Of a stretch of DNA of 64,000 nt, positions 46,455-53,223 are shown one piece after another. The DNA comes from Chromatiaceae bacterium. Its GTDB lineage: Bacteria > Pseudomonadota > Gammaproteobacteria > Chromatiales > Chromatiaceae. Location: positions 434,001-498,000 of the forward strand of contig JACKMK010000004.1 in NCBI GenBank assembly GCA_024235395.1, given 5' to 3'. The stretch's first letter is position 1. Every line of letters begins with the position of its first letter. Both the position numbers and the translations under genes were made by a program. Under the pieces are notes generated by a model. That model saw nothing but the letters and a program-made list of their open reading frames with translations, searched no databases and was not told where the DNA came from.

Positions 46455-46587
46455 GTCCGGTTTACTGTCCGCTTTGCTGTCCGATTCATTCCGCTTCCGT
46501 CCGGTCTTGTCACGTCAGGTTGTCCGGTCCGGTCCGGTTTTCTATAGAAACCGGACACCGGACGGACAAACGGACACCGGAACGGAC
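46455..46587. repeat. Iteron-like array of GTCCG motifs in mirror arrangement
   Basis: Seven GTCCG motifs (starting 46455, 46467, 46479, 46499, 46522, 46527, 46532) face five CGGAC motifs (46552, 46559, 46563, 46571, 46583). The three outer motifs on each side are exactly 12 bases apart (46455/46467/46479 and 46559/46571/46583). In the centre lies GTCCGGTTT with AAACCGGAC (46532-46540, 46548-46556). It lies between the AAA ATPase remnant and the zinc-ribbon gene: a candidate replication origin or operator. Confidence 0.7.
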
Positions 46588-46589
46588 AT

Positions 46590-47660
46590 TCAGTAGCCAT
46601 TCCCCGGAAACCGGTAGTTGTCGCCGTCTTGCAACACGAGTCCGCGAGACACGAGGGTGTCGCGTTGTTCGGGTACGCGGTTGCGTGGAATGCCAGCATC
46701 CTGCATGGCGTCTTTCCACAGATGCCAGGGTATGCGTGCAATGCTGTGGCCCTGGGTGTTGGTCTCTGCGTCCGCGATCAGGCCGCGTAGGACGTCGAGT
46801 GCCTTGGTCTGGTGCTTGCCAAGCCCGGCAGTAGCCCGGGATGTTTCCGGTACATCTTCCTGCGCCATCAGCACCGGTGCCGATACCGGATTCCCGAAGT
46901 TGTCCTTGCTGTCGAGGTCGACGCCCTGGATAGACCACGCGAGCGCCGTTTCGTCGCTAGCCAGATTGCGCATCTCGGTGGTACTCAGCACTACGATCCC
47001 TTCTCACTGCTCGACCATCAGCGTGCCGTCTACGGCGCCAGGAAGGCTGGAGTGCCCGCGGCCTCGATCCTTGGCGCCGTGCCCAGGGTGATGGACGATG
47101 ACGGCTGTCGCATTGTGAGGGCGTGTGACCAGGTCGATCACGTTGTTGACGAACGCGCCCATGTCGGCGTCGCTGGATTCAGACTTACCGGACCCGAAGT
47201 TGCGCGCCAGCGTGTCGACGAACACAGCGACCGGCATGTTTGGCCAATCCTTTTGAAGCTCGGCTATCTCGTCGGCCAACCCCTGCGCGTAGGCTTCGCC
47301 GGTCAGGTAGACCGGTTTGGTCCGAAGGTAGAACGGCGCGTCCTCCTCGAGTCCGCGCGCCTTGGCGAATGCCTGGATCCGGGCCTCGATGTCCTCGACG
47401 GCCTCGCCAGCGACGTACACCACCATCGCGTGCATGCTGCGGCGTCCGCACCAGTCTTTCCCCTGTGCCAGGTGCAGCGCCATATCGAGCGCGACAAGCG
47501 ACTTGCCGGCCTTCGACTGCCCATGTAGCTGATAGACGTTGCCACGCTTCAGCAACTTTTCGACCAGCCAATCCCATACCAGCTTGCGCTGCATGATCTC
47601 GGTCAGTGATAGGTAGAGCGACGGTGGCAGTTCCGTTTCGATGTTCCGATCAGCCAACAC
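46590..47660 (-). pseudogene. AAA ATPase (RepA/helicase-loader type) interrupted by an in-frame stop
   Basis: The first 218 residues hold an AAA_25-type ATPase: Walker A HGQSKAGKS, a Walker B region VFVDTLARN and VIVHHPGHG. The frame stops at TGA (47004-47006) after DGTLMVEQ and then continues in the same frame as EGIVVLSTTEMRN..., which is how the family goes on after an Arg codon (CGA to TGA). The last 133 residues contain a winged-helix-like end. Either the gene is dead or it makes two parts; GTG at 46991 could restart. GGGAGGCGG precedes the GTG start at 47660. Confidence 0.8.
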
Positions 47661-48477
47661 GTACCGCCTCCCGCTGCAACAGATGCAGGTCGCAGAAGTC
47701 GGTCGGTCTTCCGCCCACGTCCAGGCCGTTGAACTTGGGATAGATCACCTTCGCGCCGACCGCCGCAGCGGCCTGCCGCGCGTGCGTCAACCCTGGGTTT
47801 CCCGCTGTCCACTGATCGTTATCGGCCGCGATCGCCAGCGGCGTGCCTGGATACTTCTCACGCAGTGCCTTGGCGACGTGAATCAGATTGCCGCAATTGA
47901 ACGCGACGGCGACCTGTGCGTGTTTCTCGAAATACAGGTGCAGCGCCGCGCCCGTTGCGAAGCCTTCGCAGACGTATATCGCGTGCGAGTCGCCGCGGAT
48001 CGGGTAGTACAACCCCTGAGTGCGACCACCGCGTAGAAACCGCTTGTCGCCTGCCTGATCGATGGTTTGGCAATTCCACAGCCGGCCGTCGCTGTCGAAC
48101 ATCGGGATCACCAGCAGCCTGTCGCGCTGACGAATACCCAGGGGCAGCACGGCTTTGCGCTTCAGGTATTCGTGCCACATCGCTCGGCCGGCACTGTGCC
48201 AGAGTGCACTGGCATTGCTTGCGGCCGTGTCTCGCGCCTTGTCGCGCTCCCTGTCGGCTTTTTGTATGCGCTCCAACTGGTCACCCAGCCAATCCGAGGC
48301 GCTGCCGACGCGGCCGCTCCAGCCGCACCGGTGGCACACGAAAACGCCCTTGTCTGGATTCGCGGACAGCGAGGGCGCACGCTTGTCTGCGCAAGCCGGC
48401 GATGGACACCGGACATGCTGTTCGCCATGCGGTCGGCGCAGCGTGATGCCGAGATCTGACCAGGTTGACGTGTTCAT
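47650..48477 (-). CDS. Phage-type DNA primase with zinc ribbon and TOPRIM domain
   Basis: A 275-residue protein. The N-terminal zinc ribbon has CPSPAC and CHRCGW; the TOPRIM part has VCEGFATGAAL and AADNDQW with the acidic metal site. The size suits the short primases of satellites and small temperate phages. It overlaps the AAA gene and the gene before it, so replication genes are coupled. Confidence 0.85.
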   Translation of the reverse strand: MNTSTWSDLGITLRRPHGEQHVRCPSPACADKRAPSLSANPDKGVFVCHRCGWSGRVGSASDWLGDQLERIQKADRERDKARDTAASNASALWHSAGRAMWHEYLKRKAVLPLGIRQRDRLLVIPMFDSDGRLWNCQTIDQAGDKRFLRGGRTQGLYYPIRGDSHAIYVCEGFATGAALHLYFEKHAQVAVAFNCGNLIHVAKALREKYPGTPLAIAADNDQWTAGNPGLTHARQAAAAVGAKVIYPKFNGLDVGGRPTDFCDLHLLQREAVRVG

Positions 48478-48671
48478 GCGTCGCTCTCTTGGTCAGACAG
48501 AAAGCCGTCGACGATGCGGTGACCGGTCAAGATCTCCTGACGGCATGCCTCTGCGCTCGCATCAAGTGCGTCGGCGACGATCCGCAGCAGTGCAGCCACA
48601 CGGTGCGTCTGGTGATAGGGTTGTTCGCCGGGATGTTGCGTCAGAATCTCGCGAACGCTGCTATCATCCAT
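48474..48671 (-). CDS. Small early protein
   Basis: A 65-residue helical protein (MDDSSVREILTQ, VAALLRIVADALDASAEACR). GGTGACCAAC precedes ATG at 48671; stop overlaps the primase start by 4 bases. No family recognised. Confidence 0.6.
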   Translation of the reverse strand: MDDSSVREILTQHPGEQPYHQTHRVAALLRIVADALDASAEACRQEILTGHRIVDGFLSDQESDA

Positions 48672-48900
48672 GTTGGTCACCCACTCGAAACGGGCGGCCG
48701 TCAGCTTCATCTTCCGCGCCGCCCTCGGTCCCCACCTCGGCGGCGTTTCCTTCCTCGTCTTCCTCAAGGTTCCGCGCGATCGTGTCGGCGATTTCGTCGA
48801 CCAACACGGCGAATTCCATACCCCGGAGTTGGTTTTGCATCTCTTCAAATGCAAGGTGACGCAGTGTCAGTGCAAGTTGTTGAGCTGCGTAGGTGTTCAT
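48664..48900 (-). CDS. Small acidic early protein
   Basis: A 78-residue protein with a helical start and an acidic tail (LEEDEEGNAAEVGTEGG). It overlaps the genes on both sides by a few bases. No family recognised. Confidence 0.6.
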   Translation of the reverse strand: MNTYAAQQLALTLRHLAFEEMQNQLRGMEFAVLVDEIADTIARNLEEDEEGNAAEVGTEGGAEDEADGRPFRVGDQHG

Positions 48901-49184
48901 TTCTTACCCCCAGCCGCTTCTTCCTGTGCTTTCAGTCGCCCCCAGAGTTCTTGGTGGATTGCATCGAGTTCGTTCGTGAGATCATTGGCGAACGAGTGCA
49001 GCCAATACAGGTATCGATCCTCGGAAACCACGATGCCCTCTTCCTCGGCCATTGCTCGATCAGCCAACAGGAATGCAATCGCCCGTTGCAGGTGCACAAT
49101 CTCGCTGTGACGGTCGGATAGCGTTGTGTCCGCCGCGTCCTTCACATGGAAGCGATCCAGGTCTTTCTCGGGTGCCTTGCTCAT
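48897..49184 (-). CDS. Small early protein
   Basis: A 95-residue charged helical protein (SEIVHLQRAIAFLLADRAMAEEEG). Four-base overlaps with both neighbours. No family recognised. Confidence 0.6.
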   Translation of the reverse strand: MSKAPEKDLDRFHVKDAADTTLSDRHSEIVHLQRAIAFLLADRAMAEEEGIVVSEDRYLYWLHSFANDLTNELDAIHQELWGRLKAQEEAAGGKK

Positions 49185-49549
49185 TTTTCAGCCCTCCGAC
49201 GCTTCGGCTGGCTCAGCTTTTCGTCTTGGCTGAGCATGTATTCGGCGTCCTGTCTTGCATACGAGCAGCGTGCGATCAGGTACAGGTACTCACGTAGCGT
49301 CCATAGCGCTCCCTTGACCCGTTCACTCGTTGGCGGCCACTGCTCGTTGCCGTGGGCCTCCCAAAGAATGTGCAGCGCATCCGCGGCGTTGAGGGCCATC
49401 GACTCGGGATCGAGGTAGCGTGAAAGCGTCTCAAGCGTTTCCCGATGTTCATCCTGAATCGCGTTGCCGGAATCGATGGCGGCGCGAACTTCGCCTGCGA
49501 TTTCGTGGAACGCCAGCATGGCGTCGACGGAACTTTCGATTTTGTTCAT
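49181..49549 (-). CDS. Small early protein
   Basis: A 122-residue helical protein (SVDAMLAFHEIAGEVRAAID). ATG at 49549 overlaps the upstream stop (ATGA), which decides the start over a longer frame. No family recognised. Confidence 0.6.
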   Translation of the reverse strand: MNKIESSVDAMLAFHEIAGEVRAAIDSGNAIQDEHRETLETLSRYLDPESMALNAADALHILWEAHGNEQWPPTSERVKGALWTLREYLYLIARCSYARQDAEYMLSQDEKLSQPKRRRAEK

Positions 49550-49752
49550 GCTGCACCGACCTTGCCGCCGGAGCGCAGCCACTCGAAATAGCGGTCCTCA
49601 TCGATGTAGACGGCGCGACCGTTGCGCACGATTGCGCCGGACTCAGCCAGGCCGTTGTTGTTCTCGTTGAAAATCTGCCAGCGCAGACCGCCGGCCTTGA
49701 TGCCGGAATCGGCATGCTTGATGGCAAACGCATTGACGCGAATGAGTGCCAT
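49546..49752 (-). CDS. Small HTH-like protein, possible excisionase or regulator
   Basis: A 68-residue protein with the pattern GLRWQIFNENNNGLAESGAIV followed by GRAVYIDEDRYFEWL, which looks like the winged-helix layout of AlpA/excisionase-type proteins. GGAGG sits 5 bases before ATG at 49752, and this site is inside a hairpin (entered separately). First gene of the small early set. Confidence 0.6.
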   Translation of the reverse strand: MALIRVNAFAIKHADSGIKAGGLRWQIFNENNNGLAESGAIVRNGRAVYIDEDRYFEWLRSGGKVGAA

Positions 49753-49755
49753 AGA

Positions 49756-49809
49756 AACCTCCACAGTATTGGTTAACGGTGCCCAATCCTTGGGCTTGCT
49801 GTGGAGGTT
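49756..49809 (-). promoter_or_regulatory. Leader hairpin that hides the ribosome-binding site
   Basis: On the minus strand AACCTCCACAG (49809-49799) pairs perfectly with CTGTGGAGGTT (49766-49756), an 11-base stem. The GGAGG of the HTH-like gene lies in the second arm. Inside the loop is a second hairpin, GCCCAA/TTGGGC (49781-49795). Folding would block translation until the stem opens, by temperature, ligand, protein or an RNA partner. Confidence 0.65.
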
Positions 49810-49848
49810 AGGATGAGATTAGAGAGACGTCTCCGACAGAATTCGGCC

Positions 49849-50436
49849 TTATTTTTTGGCGGAACGTTTCGACCTTAACCAGCGCTCGGCCCACTCCAAG
49901 ACAAGATCGTGATCATCATTCTGCGGATCGCTTCGGTACACAGTGACGCCTTTCGTTTGGCTGAGTCGTGCGCGAAACAGTAAATCCTGCTCGGCTCTCG
50001 GTCTAAGTGCCTTTATCCATCGTTCAATAGTGCGGTCGCTGGCGTGGTATCCGAGCTGTCGGAGCCGGTCTTTGGCGTCAGCAGTCGTGATTTTCTCCAG
50101 CACGAGATCGAACATTACTCCGTACATCGGGCTGTCCAGGGTTTCCCATTCAGCTTTGAATTTCTGCTTTTCTCCGAATATCTGACGGACGCCGATTCGT
50201 TTCTTGTAGGAATTCCAAGAATCGCCGTACTTCCCGGCTTGGATCAGCTCGAGCAGGAAAGCCGCAGCTGCCTTGGTGCTTTCTTCACTTGGAACGACGT
50301 AGCTCGAACCAAGATTCTGAGTGATTGTGTTGACGAATTCTTCAATCTTCTCCGTCGTGACATTGATGTCGAATTGCTCTTCAAAACTTTTCCGAAACAC
50401 TTCCGGCCTCTGATTCGGGATTTTCTGCTTAGTCAT
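49849..50436 (-). CDS. Unknown protein next to integrase
   Basis: A 195-residue protein. The N-terminal half is helical (VFRKSFEEQFDINVTTEKIEEFVNT), the second half has a basic stretch (YHASDRTIERWIKAL) that could be an HTH. Its start overlaps the integrase stop by 8 bases. It may regulate or assist integration; family not recognised. Confidence 0.55.
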   Translation of the reverse strand: MTKQKIPNQRPEVFRKSFEEQFDINVTTEKIEEFVNTITQNLGSSYVVPSEESTKAAAAFLLELIQAGKYGDSWNSYKKRIGVRQIFGEKQKFKAEWETLDSPMYGVMFDLVLEKITTADAKDRLRQLGYHASDRTIERWIKALRPRAEQDLLFRARLSQTKGVTVYRSDPQNDDHDLVLEWAERWLRSKRSAKK

Positions 50437-51484
50437 CGCCAAACACCCCCGCCGCCATCCGGTCGACCAGGCCGCGCTTGTGTTGTTCGGTCAGGTGGCT
50501 GTAGCGCTTAACCATCTGCAGTGTCTTGTGCCCCAGGACTTCGGCCAACTCGGCCAATGTCGCGCCGTGCATGGCGAGATAAGACGCCGCGGTATGGCGT
50601 AGATCATGAAATCGGAAATCGGCAATCTCAGCGGCTCTCAGGGCCTCGCGCCAACACCGATCGAAGTCCTGTTGCACAGTGAACAGGCGATCATCGGTCA
50701 GGCTGCGCACCCTGCCCCGCTCAGTCAGCAGGTCGGCGGCGATCTTCGGGATGGGGACCGTGCGGGCTTCGCCGTTCTTGGTGTCGATCAGCTGGATCAG
50801 GGACCGCTTGAGGTCGACCTGTGGCCAGCGTAGCGACAGGATTTCACCCTTGCGCATACCGGTGGTGATCGCGAGCAGGACGGCCGGGTAAAGGTCGGGA
50901 TTTTCATTGGCCTTTGCAGCCGATAGCAGTCGCTTGCGTTCGTCGTCATCGAGAAACCGAGTGCGGCCTGCAGACTCGGCCCTGCGCGCCACATTGCGGA
51001 CTGGCGACGACTCCACCCAATGCCATTCCTTCACCGCATGCTTGTACGCCGCGCCGACGGCGGCCAGGTAACGGTTGATTGTTGCCCCGGTCAGGTGATT
51101 GCCGAGTCGGTTGGTCTGCTGTTCGAGGCGGTCACGGCACTCGGCGATATCGCTGGGCCGGATCTCAGACAGGTAGCGGTGTCCTAGCTGCTCTTTCCAC
51201 CAACCCAATCGGGTTTCGAGGTTTCGCCGATCCTTGTTGTGGACCTTCTTGGGGATCGCCTCGCGAATGTACTTGTCGACCAGATCGCCAAACGTGCGCT
51301 TGCGCTCCTTGGTCGTGGGGACGTACTCGCCGTGGGATACCTTTGATTCGATGTCCCGCGCCCATGCCTTCGCATCGGTCAGTCGCTTGAACGTCCGCGT
51401 TCTTGGCGCCTCACCACGTAGGCGGACTTGGACTTGATAGCTGGTCTTGCCGTCGCGCCCTTCCCGTTTGCGGATCGTTGCCAT
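50429..51484 (-). CDS. Tyrosine recombinase integrase
   Basis: A 351-residue integrase with the AP2-like arm-binding start (MATIRKREGRDGKTSYQVQVRL), a SAM-like core-binding part (about 60-165) and the catalytic domain. Catalytic residues visible: Arg211 (TTGMRKGEI), His293 and Arg296 in HDLRH, His319 (LGHKTLQ) and Tyr328 (VKRYSHL). AGAGGTGG precedes ATG at 51484; the longer frame runs into the tRNA. It lies 79 bases from the tRNA-Leu gene and would cut at the shared 62-base sequence. Confidence 0.94.
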   Translation of the reverse strand: MATIRKREGRDGKTSYQVQVRLRGEAPRTRTFKRLTDAKAWARDIESKVSHGEYVPTTKERKRTFGDLVDKYIREAIPKKVHNKDRRNLETRLGWWKEQLGHRYLSEIRPSDIAECRDRLEQQTNRLGNHLTGATINRYLAAVGAAYKHAVKEWHWVESSPVRNVARRAESAGRTRFLDDDERKRLLSAAKANENPDLYPAVLLAITTGMRKGEILSLRWPQVDLKRSLIQLIDTKNGEARTVPIPKIAADLLTERGRVRSLTDDRLFTVQQDFDRCWREALRAAEIADFRFHDLRHTAASYLAMHGATLAELAEVLGHKTLQMVKRYSHLTEQHKRGLVDRMAAGVFGDD

Positions 51485-51508
51485 CGGCTGCCACCTCTTG
51501 CCACTTGC

Positions 51509-51534
51509 TGTGACAAAAGTGTGGCATACGATTC
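51509..51534. repeat. Right-arm integrase-binding region
   Basis: TGTGACAAAAGTGTGGCA (51509-51526) matches 15 of 18 bases at 36484-36501. It overlaps TGGCATACGATTC (51522-51534), which also occurs at 36280-36292. Placed between the integrase start and the tRNA, as arm sites are. Confidence 0.6.
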
Positions 51535-51559
51535 CAATGTGAGTAAGCGCTAACCCCGT

Positions 51560-51621
51560 GAGTGGTGCCCGGAGCCGGGGTCGAACCGGCACAGCCGCAA
51601 TGGCTGGCGGATTTTAAGTCC
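51560..51621. repeat. Right attachment site (attR), within tRNA-Leu
   Basis: Second copy of the 62-base direct repeat (other copy 36317-36378). Here it forms the 3' half of a complete tRNA gene, so integration has restored the tRNA. Confidence 0.93.
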
Positions 51622-51650
51622 GCTGCGTCTACCTGTTCCGCCATCCGGGC
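51563..51650 (-). tRNA. tRNA-Leu(UAA)
   Basis: Reads on the minus strand from GCCCGGA (51650) to TCCGGGC-ACCA (51563), 88 bases with encoded CCA. The anticodon stem GCGGA/TCCGC holds the loop CTTAAAA, anticodon TAA. A long variable arm follows (class II, as for leucine), and the T-arm contains GGTTCGACCCC. It is the target of the integrated element. Confidence 0.97.
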
Positions 51651-51847
51651 CGGTTCGGCGCTTTGGCCACGAATTCTAACATCCCGGGCCATCCTGTCGG
51701 CCGATGCGCGCGGACGAATCGACGGTCCCGCGGAATAAAACCGGCGCGCCGGTTGTTCACCCCTGCAAGGCACAACGGCCTAAGACCGCTGCGCCGCTCG
51801 CGGTTTTGGTGTCACCACCGACACCCCATCTACTCAGGAGAATCTCA

Positions 51848-52606
51848 ATGAACAACAGGTGGCTGCCGGCGGCGTTCGCCGGCCTGATTGGGCTTTCCAG
51901 CGGAATGATCGTGCCCGCAGCAGCGGCACCGCGCAGCGACGACGGCGTTGGTCGCAGCGATCGATTCGACGGGCATACGCGCGGTCGCGCCGGCGACCGC
52001 CGCCACGGGTTGCCGGCGAAGGTCGAGGTGTTCGCGCCGCAACGCAATCACCGCGTCGGAATCGGTGGCCGCGGCTGGATCGTCGACCTCGCCGTCGCGT
52101 TCGATGTCCCGCTGGCTCAGACCGGATTCACCATCAACCCGAATGGAACCCCGGGCTTCCAGATCACCGGCCCCGCGGCGCACAACGACGTGCCGCCGTT
52201 TCCCGGCACTTTCAGCGCCGGCGCGGATGACCGCCTGCCGGGCCTGATCGTATTGCTGACCACGACGACGGTTGGCGCCGGGCCCTGTCTCAACGTCGCC
52301 AACCTGTTCAACCTGACTGGGATCACCGACGTCGACGACGACGAGGCGGAGATCTGGGACAGCTGGATCATCGGTGCACCCAACTTTGGTGTCGATACAT
52401 CGAGTACCTTGTTCGTGGCGCTCGCCGACGACCTGGACGGCGACGGCATCTACAACGACGCACCCGACGTGGTACCCGACTCGGATGGCGATGGCGTGTG
52501 CACGCAGCAGGACCTCATGGACCTCGGCGTGGCCTCGAACATCGAGCAGGTCAAGTTCTTCATCAACGGCCCTGTGGATCTCGGAGATCTGCCGGTCGTT
52601 CCGTGA
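51848..52606 (+). CDS. Secreted protein of unknown function with Asp-rich turns
   Basis: A 252-residue exported protein (signal MNNRWLPAAFAGLIGLSSGMIVPAAAA). Mature part has acidic turns of the calcium-binding type (DLDGDGIYND, DSDGDGVCT). CAGGAGAATCTCA precedes ATG at 51848. It lies 75 bases before a P460-type gene on the same strand; likely co-transcribed. Confidence 0.7.
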   Translation: MNNRWLPAAFAGLIGLSSGMIVPAAAAPRSDDGVGRSDRFDGHTRGRAGDRRHGLPAKVEVFAPQRNHRVGIGGRGWIVDLAVAFDVPLAQTGFTINPNGTPGFQITGPAAHNDVPPFPGTFSAGADDRLPGLIVLLTTTTVGAGPCLNVANLFNLTGITDVDDDEAEIWDSWIIGAPNFGVDTSSTLFVALADDLDGDGIYNDAPDVVPDSDGDGVCTQQDLMDLGVASNIEQVKFFINGPVDLGDLPVVP

Positions 52607-52680
52607 ACCGTGGTGACCTCGAACGGGGCGCGATCCACTGGAGCGGCCCCGGTCACCCCGCCAACCCACCAGGAGGAAAT

Positions 52681-53193
52681 ATGCCAATCCATCGATTTCA
52701 TTACGCCCTGCTCGCCGCGTCGCTCTGCATACCGGTCGCCGGCGGCGCCCGCGCCGCCGATGTCGCCCCGGCGCCAAACGGCATCGAGATACCGGCTGGC
52801 TACAAGGACTGGCGGGCAATTGGTGTATCGCACCGTACCGACAACCAGACCCTGCGACTGATCCTCGGCAACGATACCGCGATCGCCGCGGCCCGTGCCG
52901 GTCAGACCCGTCCCTGGCCCGATGGCGCCATCCTCGCCAAGATCGTGCTCAAAGATGCCGCTCATTCGCATTGGCCCGCGGCCACGGTGCCCGGCAGGTT
53001 CGTGCACGCCGAATTCATGCTGAAGGACTCGGCGAAGTATGCCTCGACCGGCGGTTGGGGCTATGCGCGCTGGATCGGTGAACAGCAGACACCCTATGGC
53101 AGCGACGCCAATTTCGCTCAGGAATGCCACGGCTGCCACACGCCAATGCAGGACAACGATTTCGTGTTCACGGAACCCGTGCCGTTGCCGTGA
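52681..53193 (+). CDS. Cytochrome P460-type haem protein
   Basis: A 170-residue exported protein with signal peptide (about 1-27) and the P460 layout: IPAGYKDWRAIGVSHRTDNQTLRLILGND, HAEFMLKDS, GWGYARWIG, and a haem site CHGCH about residue 153. Family members oxidise hydroxylamine or nitric oxide, or act as c'-beta cytochromes. CACCAGGAGGAAAT gives an excellent ribosome site at 52681. Whether the Lys cross-link of true P460 exists cannot be told. Confidence 0.85.
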   Translation: MPIHRFHYALLAASLCIPVAGGARAADVAPAPNGIEIPAGYKDWRAIGVSHRTDNQTLRLILGNDTAIAAARAGQTRPWPDGAILAKIVLKDAAHSHWPAATVPGRFVHAEFMLKDSAKYASTGGWGYARWIGEQQTPYGSDANFAQECHGCHTPMQDNDFVFTEPVPLP

Positions 53194-53223
53194 TGCCGTT
53201 CGGAGCCGAGAGGTCCCGCGGCG

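Larger units (their letters stand above)
36317..51621. mobile_element. Integrated phage-like element at tRNA-Leu(UAA), 15.3 kb
   Basis: Bounded by a 62-base perfect direct repeat of tRNA-Leu sequence. A tyrosine recombinase gene lies at the tRNA side. All genes from 51484 down to 39663 read leftward: integrase, small early genes, primase, interrupted AAA ATPase, Nu1-like protein, RadC-like protein, small structural-type genes and tail genes with a tape measure. Four or five cargo genes read rightward at the left end, including csrA. Capsid, portal, protease, large terminase and lysis genes are not seen, so it is a decayed prophage or a satellite. Confidence 0.88.
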
